From contig NZ_CP142675.1 of assembly GCF_036365825.1 (NCBI RefSeq), positions 2,178,501 to 2,242,500 of the forward strand: 64,000 nucleotides of DNA, in the 5' to 3' direction. Both the position numbers and the translations under genes were made by a program. Shown here in pieces: positions 9,335 to 18,115 of this stretch. Origin of the DNA: Qipengyuania sp. HL-TH1. Lineage in GTDB: Bacteria; Pseudomonadota; Alphaproteobacteria; Sphingomonadales; Sphingomonadaceae. How positions within the stretch are numbered: position 1 is the stretch's first letter; each line of letters begins with the position of its first letter. Under the pieces are notes generated by a model that saw nothing but the letters and a program-made list of their open reading frames with translations, was not told the origin of the DNA and searched no databases.

Positions 9335-9529
9335 GTTCTCCTCCTCGTGGGTACGATAGCAAGGTTGGGTTCGATGCGCGAGGCCGGGTGGCCAACCGAG
9401 TCGATCGAGGCGGTCTACGGCGCGCGGGAACCCAACGGTCCACGCCACCGGTTTGCCTGCCGGTAACCTTCCCTCCGCTAGTCCGCAGGCTCCGATCGGA
9501 CCAGTCGAAGGAACGAGGTCGATTCGCCC

Positions 9530-9997
9530 ATGCGCGTTTTCAAGTTGTTGCTTTTGTTCGTCGCCATGCTGCTGATGATGGGTTCCTGGTATCTGCACGC
9601 CAGCTCTTCCGACAGCGAGCTGCCGGGCTACTTCATGCTGGTTTTCGCCAGCCTGTCGTCAATGTGGGCATTGGCGTCGCTCATGATCGCCATGCCCGAG
9701 CGACATGGCGAGGCTGGGGAGGCTCAATTACGCGGCGCCAAGCAGAGCGACGATCGTGCTGTGAACATTTACCTCCATGTCGGTTCGATCGTCCTCGACT
9801 GCCGACGTGATTGGCGCACGCCCGGCCAGCGCGATCCCAGCCGGAGGCATGGCCCCTCAGACGTAGAGGATGGCGACGGTGCCGAAGAGGATTCCGTCGA
9901 GGAGGAGGAGAAGGTCTCGATGATCGAACGGTTCCTCTCGTTGTTCGAGCGCCCGTCCGATCGCGAACGCGACGAGAAGAAGCCCGTAGAGGAGTAG
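9530..9997 (+). CDS. small membrane protein, hypothetical
   Basis: Residues 1-22 and about 33-55 are two strongly hydrophobic segments (KLLLLFVAMLLMMGSWYL and YFMLVFASLSSMWALASLMI), so a two-helix inner-membrane protein is likely. The acidic C-terminal third overlaps, antisense, the 3' end of the membrane gene at 9857-10273 and may be a shadow of that gene, so the true end is uncertain. I do not recognise a family. Confidence 0.45.
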   Translation: MRVFKLLLLFVAMLLMMGSWYLHASSSDSELPGYFMLVFASLSSMWALASLMIAMPERHGEAGEAQLRGAKQSDDRAVNIYLHVGSIVLDCRRDWRTPGQRDPSRRHGPSDVEDGDGAEEDSVEEEEKVSMIERFLSLFERPSDRERDEKKPVEE

Positions 9998-10273
9998 CGC
10001 GATCGACATGGCCGAAGCCGCGGGGCTGTCCGCCAACGGCCCCGGCTCCAGCAGGCTCATGACGTCCGTCCCCTCATGTGCGAGGCCCGCCTCGGCGCCG
10101 CTCTCCATGCTCGTATCGCCGACACGTATCCGCTCTACGGCCACTGGTGCCGACGGCTCGCGCGGAACCGTGGACGATGCCGACACGGACCAGAACGCAC
10201 CGACGATCGCCAAGGCGGACGGGGCGTAGGTCCGCAGTCGTCGCGTGACCGTGTGATCGCGATGTCTCTTCAT
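9857..10273 (-). CDS. small membrane protein with signal sequence, hypothetical
   Basis: A 138-residue protein. An N-terminal Arg/His-rich start leads into a hydrophobic segment at about 18-33, then a polar stretch, then two further membrane segments (MSIALLLYGLLLVAFAIG and LLLLLDGILFGTVAILYV). GAAGGGAAAAGC lies directly before the ATG and supports this start. Its last 140 bases overlap the oppositely oriented gene at 9530-9997. The hydrophobic pattern of the overlapping part favours this strand. The function is unknown. Confidence 0.5.
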   Translation of the reverse strand: MKRHRDHTVTRRLRTYAPSALAIVGAFWSVSASSTVPREPSAPVAVERIRVGDTSMESGAEAGLAHEGTDVMSLLEPGPLADSPAASAMSIALLLYGLLLVAFAIGRALEQREEPFDHRDLLLLLDGILFGTVAILYV

Positions 10274-10375
10274 ATGCTTTTCCCTTCATTCATGGTGGGC
10301 CCCTCCCACTGGTCCCCCTGCCGTCGCGATATCGGTCCACCGACCGCCGTCACGCCCTCGCCACCGAAATTTCGG

Positions 10376-10400
10376 GGAACTGCTTTAAAGTAGTATCGTT
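10376..10400 (+). promoter_or_regulatory. candidate EcfG (general stress) promoter
   Basis: GGAAC at 10376-10380 and CGTT at 10397-10400 are separated by 16 bases, matching the alphaproteobacterial EcfG consensus GGAAC-N16/17-CGTT. Transcription would start near 10407 and read into the gene at 10437 with a leader of about 30 bases. This is a consensus match only. Confidence 0.6.
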
Positions 10401-10436
10401 GAGGTCGGCGTGTGGTGAGTTTCAGGAGAAGTCACG

Positions 10437-10766
10437 TTGGTATGTTTCGACGAGTTGGGACATCTCAGGTCCATGGTTCGCGCCCGGTGCGCATCGCTGG
10501 ACCTGCACGAGGACGAGGCCGACTCACTTCTCGACGCGGGGCTGGGGGCTTCCGCCAACGCGATCGAGACGCGGCTGCGCATCGTCGACGAGATCCTAAT
10601 GCTGGCCGTCGCCGTCTTCGGTGCGACGAGGGGAGGCGAATGGTTGCGCCATCACGGCGACATCTTCGCAGGTCGGACCCCGCTGGACATGGCGATGGGG
10701 AACCTCTGCGGGGCGAGACGAGTAAGGGACCACCTTCGCATCCTCCACGATGCCCTCGTCGACTGA
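10437..10766 (+). CDS. MbcA/ParS/Xre-antitoxin-like protein (DUF2384-like)
   Basis: A 109-residue protein. The C-terminal part WLRHHGDIFAGRTPLDMA followed by V-x2-HL-x2-L resembles the toxin-binding domain of MbcA/ParS/Xre antitoxins (WL-x-P-L-GR-PL pattern). The start is a TTG at 10437, chosen because AGGAG lies at the right distance; an internal ATG at 10473 is possible. No RES-domain toxin follows: the next gene is an unrelated 148-residue protein starting 16 bases before this stop. The EcfG-like promoter just upstream suggests induction by general stress. Confidence 0.5.
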   Translation: MVCFDELGHLRSMVRARCASLDLHEDEADSLLDAGLGASANAIETRLRIVDEILMLAVAVFGATRGGEWLRHHGDIFAGRTPLDMAMGNLCGARRVRDHLRILHDALVD

Positions 10767-11196
10767 TCCGAACCGTGCGGTGGTCCCCGGCGGACGGCGA
10801 TGGAGCCGCGTGCGTTGCTGGTGGCGCCTTCCGCCCTCATCCTCGGGCTCGTGCCTGTTGCGCCAGGTCTCGGGCCGGCCCGACGCCGCCTTCTGGCGCC
10901 GGGTCGCCCTCGAGGCCGACGACGCGCACCTGCGCGAGCTCAGACTGGAATGCCTCGTCAGCGGCAGGCGTCGTTACCTGCATCTCGACACCATGGGTGT
11001 CCCCGCAGAGGGCCTTCCCAACCGCGACGTCGGCAGCTTATGGGGGACCGCCGACGCCTCTGATCGCCGCCGTCACAAGTTCCTGGTCGATCTCGAGGCG
11101 GTCTGCGACCGCGCGGCGCGACGCGGCGTGGTCCGGGCGTTCGACGCGTCCTTCCTCGTCGACCTTGCCGGAGAGCTCGCACGCGTCGAGCGCTAG
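10750..11196 (+). CDS. hypothetical protein downstream of the antitoxin-like gene
   Basis: A 148-residue frame beginning inside the end of the antitoxin-like gene. The first 40 residues are Arg/Trp/Ser-rich and unconvincing. From about residue 45 the protein is ordinary and helical (FWRRVALEADDAHLRELRLE), so the true start may be later. It would be the partner of the antitoxin-like protein by position, but no toxin family is recognisable. Its stop overlaps the convergent coiled-coil gene by four bases. Confidence 0.4.
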   Translation: MPSSTDPNRAVVPGGRRWSRVRCWWRLPPSSSGSCLLRQVSGRPDAAFWRRVALEADDAHLRELRLECLVSGRRRYLHLDTMGVPAEGLPNRDVGSLWGTADASDRRRHKFLVDLEAVCDRAARRGVVRAFDASFLVDLAGELARVER

Positions 11197-11672
11197 ACCG
11201 ACACCTCACCCTTAGGTTTCTCCTCCGGCTCCTCTTCCAGAGGCATCTCCTCCGCGAAGCCCTTCAGCAGCCTGCTTATGAGGACATTGGCCTCGCGCAG
11301 CTCTTCCCTGGTCTGCTCGTGCTTGGCCTTCTCTTCCCTCAGTTCGGCGATGGCCCTGTCTGCGCGGGCCCGGTCGAGTGACACGACGTTCTCGTCCTCG
11401 ACCTGCGCGGTTTCCGCCGCCTTCTCCCCTCTCCATTTCGCGCGGCAGGGTTCCAGGACCTTGCTGTTCGCGTTGAGCCAACCCAGAGTGAGTAGAGGTT
11501 CCCGACTGTTCACGGCCTCGATCGTCGGTTTGATGGCGCGTTCGACCAAGTCCATGCCGACCTCGATCGCCAACTGACTGCGCGTGAGCTCAGTCCCCGG
11601 GACGAGCGGTGTCCTTCCTTTTGGAGGACCTGGTCTGTAGGGTGCCTTCGGGCCGTTCGCCTTGCCGTTCAT
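11193..11672 (-). CDS. coiled-coil accessory protein of recombinase trio (TnpC/GmtX-like position)
   Basis: A 159-residue protein: a basic Pro-rich start, a helical middle, then a charged coiled coil at about 95-140 (DRARADRAIAELREEKAKHE) and an acidic tail. Its ATG overlaps the stop of the large recombinase by four bases. A small coiled-coil protein as third gene after two large recombinase proteins is the layout of Tn554 tnpABC and of gamma-mobile-trio elements, where the third gene assists recombination. The assignment rests on position and composition. Confidence 0.55.
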   Translation of the reverse strand: MNGKANGPKAPYRPGPPKGRTPLVPGTELTRSQLAIEVGMDLVERAIKPTIEAVNSREPLLTLGWLNANSKVLEPCRAKWRGEKAAETAQVEDENVVSLDRARADRAIAELREEKAKHEQTREELREANVLISRLLKGFAEEMPLEEEPEEKPKGEVSV

Positions 11673-13987
11673 CGCATCGTCTCCTCGCGCTTCTTCTCCA
11701 CCTTGTTCCCGGCAACCCGTCGCTCGCGGGCCGCGATCTCCCGCACAAGAAGTTGTTGCTCCTTCTCCGCGCGGGCGAGATCCTGCTGGACCTGGAATTC
11801 GGTCGGTGCGCTGTAGTAGTCGCTGAGCATACTCGACTGGTGGTTGAGCATCGCCTGCACGGCGGCCGCGTGGACGCCTCGTCGCCTCATGTTGTTGGAC
11901 GCCGCGTGACGAAGGATATGGAAGCTCACCTTACCGAACCCAGCCGACAGGAGCGCGACAAGGTAACCGACGGTCGCGGCTCCGAGGGCTCTGCCGCCCC
12001 ACTGGAACACGAAGGGTGCTCGTCGCGCTAGTCTCTCCGGCAGGCTGATTTCGCCCGGCACGTCCCTCAGCCACCCATCTTCATGCCCGGTGGCAATCGC
12101 CACGTCTCTCGCCAATTGCAGAAGGGAGGAACATGTCGTCGCGGACAAGACGAAACCTTCCTCGCTCGTCCGGCGCTTGGGCACCGCCTTGAAGCCGGGA
12201 AGGTTGGCCGAGGCCCCGAGGTCGTGGCGGATGCAGTCGGCGGTCTGGACGATCTGCAGGACCTCCATGCGCCGCGCGAGACTGTCCGCGACGATGTCCA
12301 CGAAACAGTGTGCGAATCGAGTTCCCATGACCGCCTCGTCGAGAGGCACCACGCACCGCCCCGTCTGCCGGGCCCATCGTGCGATCGAGATGCCATCGAG
12401 CCCATGTCCCCCAAGCGGCATCGAACCAGGAGCGTGGGGGAGCTTGTTCTCCAGGACGTAGGCGGTTCTTTCGCGTTGCAGCTGGGGAGGCGACTCCAAC
12501 GGAGCCGTCACTAGGCCGAGCCGATAGGGCTTGACGAGATGCAATTCGCTGGTGCGGCCGCCTACGTCCGGGAGGCACTCGACGAACTCCATGATAAGGT
12601 CCGTGCCATTGCCATGCGACGACACCGCCGTGGCCAAGCCCTGGTGGACCTGCGCGGTGATGGCGAGCGCTCTACGGTCCTCCTGATCCAGGCCGCACCA
12701 GCTCGGACACATGTCCTGCCGTGGATCGATCGAACGCCACAGGTCACCCTCACGCCACACTCGCCAACAGGCCAGCTGTCTCGCCTCGGGCAGTGGGCGG
12801 CTGTCGTCGTCGAACACCGGTAACGCGACGAAGACCTCGTAATATGGATCGTCGCGCTCGCCTGCGTCGAATCTTTCAAAGTGCTCTTCCGCTTTCGACC
12901 GGGCTTCGGCGATCTGCGCTCCACAGGCCTTGGCCTCGAGTGCCCGCGCCGCCACCGTCCGACGGAACTCCCCAAAGCGGTTCGTGACCTCCTCGGCCTC
13001 CTTCTTCCTGTTTTCCATGGACTTGACGCGAACGCTCTTTTCCAGTCTGCGAAGCCTGGTCCGCAACAGCGCGTCCCGATGGACGGCCCTCGACAGGAGC
13101 GGTGCGATACGTCCGAGCTGGTCGGGATGTCCCATCAGATAGATAGAGAGTCCCCGAAGAACGGCGAGGACGGCCCTCACCCCTTCCACTCGGGCCCTCG
13201 CGACGCTCTTGAGCCTGATCGCGTCGTCCAAGACACCGTGCAGCGCACGGACCAGGACCTCCGGAGTGGGCGGTCCGTCCACGGCCATGTCGACGAGCTT
13301 GGTGGCGACGAATTCGAACCCCCGCCCGATCCGCCTGTGCCGGGCCCCCTTTCCTTCGGCCGCGACGATCTGCGCCGCGCACGCCAGTTCCGACACATGA
13401 CCGCATCCCATCGCTGATCCGAGCCATTCCGGTGGCGGCTTCTCCATCTCGTCGTCGGTGACACATGTGCCGGGTAGTGCGAGATCGGGATGGCGCAACA
13501 GCATGACGCGGATGTCGCAGCCGACTCGATGGCGCTTCGTGCGCCTCTGCTCGAAACTTTGGAGAAGGCGGCCGGTGAGCCTGTCCACGTGCTCGTCGGG
13601 AGCGTCACGTCGGGTCACGAAGTACGCGCGCAGCTCCGTTCTCGTCAGTCCGACCACGCCTTGAGAAGCGAGTGCGAAGTCATCCAGGCCATCGGGCCAA
13701 GGATGGTCATGTGGTACGCGCGCGGCGACGCGGATCCTCCTGTGTGCGTAGCTCGTTTCATCGTCCCATTCGACAATGCCGGCGACGTATGCATCGTAGA
13801 GGTCGGTCCCGTCCTTCCATGCGGGGTCGAGCGACACCTTCCAGTGTCGTCCATTCCTTTCGACCGGCATGCCTCCGTAGTAGGCGACGCGGGCGGCCTG
13901 CCAGTCCGCGAGCCCGAGGCGCATGCCCGCTGCTCGAAGCGACATCGTGAGCGTATCGACTTTGCGGACGACTTGCGCGACCGTCAT
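11669..13987 (-). CDS. large tyrosine recombinase/integrase
   Basis: A 772-residue protein, much longer than phage integrases. The C-terminal catalytic motifs are visible: FHILRHAASNN (His690, Arg693, His694), LNHQSS with His716, and SDYYS, where Tyr724 or Tyr725 would be the nucleophile. The long N-terminal region presumably binds the element ends. After the Tyr comes a charged helical tail of about 45 residues. It overlaps its upstream partner by four bases and its downstream partner by four bases, giving a three-gene operon. It probably moves the island or part of it. I could not identify the first catalytic Arg with confidence. Confidence 0.75.
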   Translation of the reverse strand: MTVAQVVRKVDTLTMSLRAAGMRLGLADWQAARVAYYGGMPVERNGRHWKVSLDPAWKDGTDLYDAYVAGIVEWDDETSYAHRRIRVAARVPHDHPWPDGLDDFALASQGVVGLTRTELRAYFVTRRDAPDEHVDRLTGRLLQSFEQRRTKRHRVGCDIRVMLLRHPDLALPGTCVTDDEMEKPPPEWLGSAMGCGHVSELACAAQIVAAEGKGARHRRIGRGFEFVATKLVDMAVDGPPTPEVLVRALHGVLDDAIRLKSVARARVEGVRAVLAVLRGLSIYLMGHPDQLGRIAPLLSRAVHRDALLRTRLRRLEKSVRVKSMENRKKEAEEVTNRFGEFRRTVAARALEAKACGAQIAEARSKAEEHFERFDAGERDDPYYEVFVALPVFDDDSRPLPEARQLACWRVWREGDLWRSIDPRQDMCPSWCGLDQEDRRALAITAQVHQGLATAVSSHGNGTDLIMEFVECLPDVGGRTSELHLVKPYRLGLVTAPLESPPQLQRERTAYVLENKLPHAPGSMPLGGHGLDGISIARWARQTGRCVVPLDEAVMGTRFAHCFVDIVADSLARRMEVLQIVQTADCIRHDLGASANLPGFKAVPKRRTSEEGFVLSATTCSSLLQLARDVAIATGHEDGWLRDVPGEISLPERLARRAPFVFQWGGRALGAATVGYLVALLSAGFGKVSFHILRHAASNNMRRRGVHAAAVQAMLNHQSSMLSDYYSAPTEFQVQQDLARAEKEQQLLVREIAARERRVAGNKVEKKREETMR

Positions 13988-15435
13988 GTAGCGAGATCCT
14001 TCGGGCGGTCGGCGAGATGCGCGAGGTCCGCATCGAGCGTACCCTCGCCGTTCCTTTCGGTCTCTCCGATCACGACCTTCTCATGCGCTTTCATCGCGGC
14101 CTCTTCTGCTGCGTAGTCCTCGAGGGCCTCGCGTTCGGCCTCGAGCTGGTATGCCCAGTCTGCATAGGCCTTGCTCTGGTCGGTACTTTGGTCGTGCTTA
14201 GTCGCGATCTCCATCAGACCGTCCGCCCGTTCCTGCGATCCCTTGGTGGTATTCGCGAAGAGCTCAAGAACCTGCCGGGTGATCGTCGCCCTACGATAGT
14301 CGCGGAGAGTGGGTTCCCGCCTCCCGTCGTTGAACAGGATCGGCTTGTGACCTCCGCGCTCCTGTCTGATCTCGCGACCCTTGATCGTCCAGTATCGCAG
14401 GCCTTCGTAGGTGATGAAGGCGTCGAAGCTGGTTTCCGCACTCGGCCGTGGGAATATCGCCACCCTCTCCAAGAACGTCTTGGCCTCTTTCGCAAGCTCT
14501 TCGTCGGCGCCGAACAGCTCGTCCGCCTTTACCTCGATCTCCTCCATCAGCGTTCTGGTAGGCTCGATCGGCGACTTTTCTGCGGACAGCCTCTCGACGA
14601 GCCGTGCGCGTACGTCCGGTGGCATGACGAACTGCGCCTGCGTCACGTCTTCGCCGCGACGCTTGTTACGACAGCCGACCCGATCCTTCGCGCCCTTGAT
14701 GACCCAGCCGTAGGCATTCGCATGTATCACGGACATCGGGCGCTTCCCGTTGAGGCGCAGGACGATGTTCGAGTCCTTGATAAGTTCAGGAGCGTTGGCG
14801 AGTTCGAGGTCGGTCGTGAGCAAGGACACGCAGGACGCAGGGTCTACCGGTATCGAGATCCTCGCCTCTCTCTTCGGAGCCAAGAACCGCCGACCGATGT
14901 GGTCCGACTTCCGGTTCTGCTCCTTCATGAGCGACACGTATTCGATGCGCTGCTCGATGTCGGCCTCGGCGAAGAAGGTCAGTAGGCTGTGGTTCCGGCG
15001 CGTGAGCTTGGCGTGCTCCAGCTTGTCATAGAGGAAATTCAGGGCCAGCCTGTCGAAGTTCCCGTACTTAGGTGACGGGTGGGACAGCTGCCGCGCTCCG
15101 TCTATCGGTCGCTTGACCCCAAGCGTGTGACCTCGCGCGACTAGGAACTTCAATTGCCTCTCTACGGCAGCTTCCTCGCCCTCGCGCCAGATCGCCCGCC
15201 AGTCTTCGCCTGCCTCCAACTCGGTGTTGAGGAAGATCCGAATCGGCAGCCTGAACTTTTTCCAGGTTTCCACCGGCATGGTGGCGACGTCGTCCCTGAG
15301 GACCTTGCTCAGGCTTCGCAGGACACCGCCTGGCGAACAGATCGTGCCGTCGTTGAAGACATGGAACCTTGGAACGCCGAGCTCATCGGGCTCGTCGGGA
15401 AAAAGGCACAGCGGCATCTGGACGGGACGTTCCAT
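13984..15435 (-). CDS. recombinase-trio companion protein
   Basis: A 483-residue protein that opens the three-gene recombinase operon. I see no complete R-HxxR-Y set in it, so it may be a non-catalytic partner or a diverged recombinase. By position it corresponds to TnpA of Tn554 or one of the two large gamma-mobile-trio proteins. Its C-terminal 60 residues are charged and helical. The ATG at 15435 lacks a strong Shine-Dalgarno; an internal ATG at 15417 is an alternative. Confidence 0.6.
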   Translation of the reverse strand: MERPVQMPLCLFPDEPDELGVPRFHVFNDGTICSPGGVLRSLSKVLRDDVATMPVETWKKFRLPIRIFLNTELEAGEDWRAIWREGEEAAVERQLKFLVARGHTLGVKRPIDGARQLSHPSPKYGNFDRLALNFLYDKLEHAKLTRRNHSLLTFFAEADIEQRIEYVSLMKEQNRKSDHIGRRFLAPKREARISIPVDPASCVSLLTTDLELANAPELIKDSNIVLRLNGKRPMSVIHANAYGWVIKGAKDRVGCRNKRRGEDVTQAQFVMPPDVRARLVERLSAEKSPIEPTRTLMEEIEVKADELFGADEELAKEAKTFLERVAIFPRPSAETSFDAFITYEGLRYWTIKGREIRQERGGHKPILFNDGRREPTLRDYRRATITRQVLELFANTTKGSQERADGLMEIATKHDQSTDQSKAYADWAYQLEAEREALEDYAAEEAAMKAHEKVVIGETERNGEGTLDADLAHLADRPKDLAT

Positions 15436-15639
15436 TCAAGAAACATACCGCAAACAGCATCAACGTATCAATAGAGAATCCAGCACTGATGTAGATTCTA
15501 TAGTAATCACTCGATTTGGGGTAGCTCTTGTTACCCAGAGCGTCCCAACACCTATGGCCTCTATACACTTTCTTTTCTGTCATTATGGCTTCGAAACCCG
15601 CTTATAGGCTGGACACTTGCAGATCGTCAAATGTAATTT
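15436..15639. other. AT-rich intergenic region upstream of the recombinase operon
   Basis: About 200 bases clearly richer in A and T than the flanks, with no convincing gene. It should contain the promoter of the recombinase operon and, by analogy with Tn554-type elements, may contain one end of the mobile element. I could not find a matching second end. Confidence 0.35.
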
Positions 15640-16371
15640 TCAGGATGACTTACCTCGTTCCCCTGCCCAGCGCACCCCACCGCCTATCAGCGCGCTCAGA
15701 TGATTTCTGCGCGCCCACTCACCGCCACCCGCCTGCTCCAGCGCCCGCACTCCCGCCGCCCAGACCTGCCCGTCGATTCGCAGCGCCGCCAGTTCGTGGA
15801 TAAGCAGCAGGAACGTCGCGACCGAGTCCACCTCGCCCTTGAGCACCATGCGCGACCGGCCGTCTCTGCCGTCGAGGTAGGTCTTGGCGTCGATCCCCAG
15901 CCCGGCACATCGATCCTGCAGGCTGCCATGGTGGCCACCGGCCGGGACGTGGGGAAACGTGAAGAGGTCTATATGGGGGAGGCGGGGAGCGCGCAGGGCG
16001 GCCTCGAGGCGGTATCGGCGGTGACGCATGATCCTGCGGCGGATCACCGGCAGGTCGTGACGGGAGCCGTTGTAGGTGACGAGCGTGGGGTTCGTTCCGA
16101 ATGCCGCGTCGATCGCGGCGAGTATGTCGGTCTCGTCGCCGTGATGGCTCGTGAGTTCCCCGATCTCCCAGCGTCCGATGGACGGCTCGGTCACGGTGAG
16201 GAGCGAGAAGCTGGCAATGCGCTGGACGAATGGACGGACGGCCTTCGCGCTCGTGCCCAAGCCGGTCAGCAGGGCGTCGTCGCGCGTCTCGAGGTCGAAC
16301 ACGGCGAGCCGACCGAGCGGTCGCGAGAGGTCGATGGGTGTCCGCCTCGAGCGGTCGTGCGTTTCGGGCAT
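15640..16371 (-). CDS. DnaQ/PolB-like 3'-5' exonuclease
   Basis: A 243-residue RNase H-fold exonuclease. ExoI is VFDLET (Asp26, Glu28). ExoII is TYNGSRHDLPVI (Asn101, Asp106), typical of the DNA_pol_B_exo2 group. The third acidic motif is expected in the DxxATFLLL segment near residue 200. I chose the ATG at 16371 because AAAAGGA stands eight bases before it; in-frame ATGs at 16389 and 16407 are less well placed. Such stand-alone exonucleases trim 3' ends in repair, and in islands they may act on foreign DNA. No partner gene is evident. Confidence 0.75.
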   Translation of the reverse strand: MPETHDRSRRTPIDLSRPLGRLAVFDLETRDDALLTGLGTSAKAVRPFVQRIASFSLLTVTEPSIGRWEIGELTSHHGDETDILAAIDAAFGTNPTLVTYNGSRHDLPVIRRRIMRHRRYRLEAALRAPRLPHIDLFTFPHVPAGGHHGSLQDRCAGLGIDAKTYLDGRDGRSRMVLKGEVDSVATFLLLIHELAALRIDGQVWAAGVRALEQAGGGEWARRNHLSALIGGGVRWAGERGKSS

Positions 16372-16573
16372 CGTCGGTTCCTTTTCCATACTTGAATGAT
16401 CTCGCAAATCCGTTTCCTCTCGGGGATCCCGTCGCCTCGTCTTCGCTGGCGAGAGGCACCGTGTCGGCGAGCAGGGTGCCGATGGGATTGGAGGACGGGG
16501 AGGGTGTCGTGGCCGTGGCTAACGCCGACAGGCATTGTTGCCGCTGCGCCTGAAGCGGTGTTAGGGACGCGGC

Positions 16574-16864
16574 ATGGCGAAGGAGACCGAAACCTCCGAC
16601 GACGATCCGCTCGCCGTGTCGTTCGGTGCCCGCATGGCGACCTTGCGCCGGGCTGCCGGGATCGACGGGACCGAGCTGGGTCGCAGGGTCGGCATCTCGC
16701 AGGCGCACGTCTGGCGTCTCGAGGCCGGCAAGGCCGTGCCGAACCTGAGGACGATGGCACGCATTGCGCTGGCGCTGGACGTCTCGTTGTCCTCGCTCGT
16801 CGAAGAGGTGGACCTCTCGAGCGTCGAGCTGCGCAACCGGGACTACGTCCGCCGCGAAGGTTGA
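16574..16864 (+). CDS. XRE-family helix-turn-helix regulator
   Basis: A 96-residue protein consisting almost entirely of a Cro/C1-type HTH at about residues 16-75 (ATLRRAAGIDGTELGRRVGI then SQAHVWRLEAGKAVPN). There is no sensor or toxin-binding extension. It lies between a divergent exonuclease gene and a convergent histidine kinase, ending four bases from the latter. The regulated target is unknown. Confidence 0.8.
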   Translation: MAKETETSDDDPLAVSFGARMATLRRAAGIDGTELGRRVGISQAHVWRLEAGKAVPNLRTMARIALALDVSLSSLVEEVDLSSVELRNRDYVRREG

Positions 16865-16868
16865 CGCG

Positions 16869-17501
16869 TCAGATGTCGGGCCTGGGAAGGCGCGGTAGCG
16901 TCGCGATCGCCGTAAAGCCTTCCTCCGAACGACTGGTTCTGAACCTGCCGTCGCGCTCCTCACACAGCGCGCGCATGATTCGCAGGCCTCGCCTGCCGGT
17001 CGAGGTGGGCTGCGGACCGTCGCACGGGTTCCTGCACTTGAGGCTCAGGTGGCGGCGGGAGACACGCATCGACAGGACGATCTCCTCAGACGGGGTCCCG
17101 TGCTTGAGCGCGTTCGTGAGCATCTCGTGCGCGAGCCTCAGGACGGCGCTGGCCAACTTCGGCACGACCTGCACGCGGAGCGTGCTGGTCACGACCCTGA
17201 TACCTCCGGCGACCAGACGGCCCCTGGCCATGGCGATGCTGAGTTCGCGCAGAAGCTCGACCAGTTCGCAGCCCTGCGCTTCCGGGGCGACGAGGAGCCG
17301 TCTGACAGCGACGTAGCCTTCCAGCCGCTCGATGGCGCAATCCACCAGTGGAAGCGCACCGGCGCCGTGCTGCCGGGAGGTGAGCCGCAGTGCGGCGAGC
17401 GCAGACGAAAGCTCGTTGGCGGTGCGGTGCTGCTCGTCCCGCAGGATGAGATCGGCCGCCTGCCCTTCGCGCACGTGGGTCCGTCTTTGACGTCTGTTCA
17501 T
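16869..17501 (-). CDS. stand-alone HisKA_2-type histidine kinase
   Basis: A 210-residue protein made of the transmitter only. The H-box is LRDEQHRTANELSSALAAL with phosphoacceptor His25. The N-box is HEMLTNALKHGT, and a G-box-like GRRGLRIM precedes the end. The order and the EQHR signature are those of HisKA_2/HWE-like kinases common in alphaproteobacterial stress signalling. No sensory, PAS or membrane segment is present, so input must come from another protein. GAGGAGGGAAACCG supports the ATG at 17501 over the GTG at 17525. No response-regulator gene is adjacent. Confidence 0.7.
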   Translation of the reverse strand: MNRRQRRTHVREGQAADLILRDEQHRTANELSSALAALRLTSRQHGAGALPLVDCAIERLEGYVAVRRLLVAPEAQGCELVELLRELSIAMARGRLVAGGIRVVTSTLRVQVVPKLASAVLRLAHEMLTNALKHGTPSEEIVLSMRVSRRHLSLKCRNPCDGPQPTSTGRRGLRIMRALCEERDGRFRTSRSEEGFTAIATLPRLPRPDI

Positions 17502-18115
17502 CGGTTTCCCTCCTCGACAAGACACCTCTACTACTTTGAAGTATTACATGCAAGAGGGTTCGTGACCGTGGTCGTGATCTCCACGGCGAGAGGTCGATCC
17601 CATCGAGAACACCAGGGTCGTCACGTCGGTTCTTAGCAGGGTCGCCAAGTCTCCATGGCTCCAACCTCCGCGATCCTGGTGTCCGGCGGGAGCAACGAGG
17701 GGAGATAGGGAAGCTCGACGAGATGCGACGGCAGTCGTCCCACCGCCGCCGCGCGGGCCGTCTCGGACAGGTGGAGGTCGAATTCGCGTATGCCCTATGA
17801 CGTGCATCTGCTCGAGGACACGCGATCCCTTCGAGACCGGTGCGGGATGAGGCATCATACACCACGTTGGATATCCGCGTCGGCCTTCCTACAACCTGAC
17901 CTAGAGACGCGACGCAGATCGGTCCTGCGCGGCGAGGCCCCCTGGCTGGAGAAGGAACTGGAGCGGGGCCGGATCGGACGAGCGCGATGATCGCACTGGG
18001 CATGGGCGCTGCCTCGGGGGGGCGAGCCCAGGCTTCGGGCCCGACTGTCCGTCGTCCTGATTCGCCGGAACCCTCGGTCGCGCCCGCTCGGTCGAACCTC
18101 GGCGGGATGGTTTGG
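17502..18115. other. intergenic stretch with one coding remnant
   Basis: About 610 bases with no intact gene that I trust. The right part (17800-18115) shows only short GC-driven open frames. The left part holds the remnant listed separately and the promoter of the kinase, where the sequence TTCAAAGTAGTAGAGG on the minus strand could form its -10 region. Confidence 0.4.
17633..17794 (-). pseudogene. 3' remnant of an unrecognised gene
   Basis: In this minus-strand frame 53 codons read as ordinary protein (IREFDLHLSETARAAA, then LPSHLVELPYLPSLLPPDTR, ending ETWRPC) and stop with TAA. The frame is closed by TAG immediately upstream and has no plausible start, so it looks like the C-terminal end of a gene whose 5' part has been lost. 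I do not recognise the family. Confidence 0.4.

Noticed and set aside
9429-9470. Second EcfG-like promoter (GGAAC...GGTT)
   Set aside because: The -10 element does not match CGTT and the spacing is 18, outside the consensus.
17544-17858. Minus-strand 104-codon frame
   Set aside because: Low-complexity Gly/Arg/Pro composition; a different frame in the same DNA carries the protein-like remnant.
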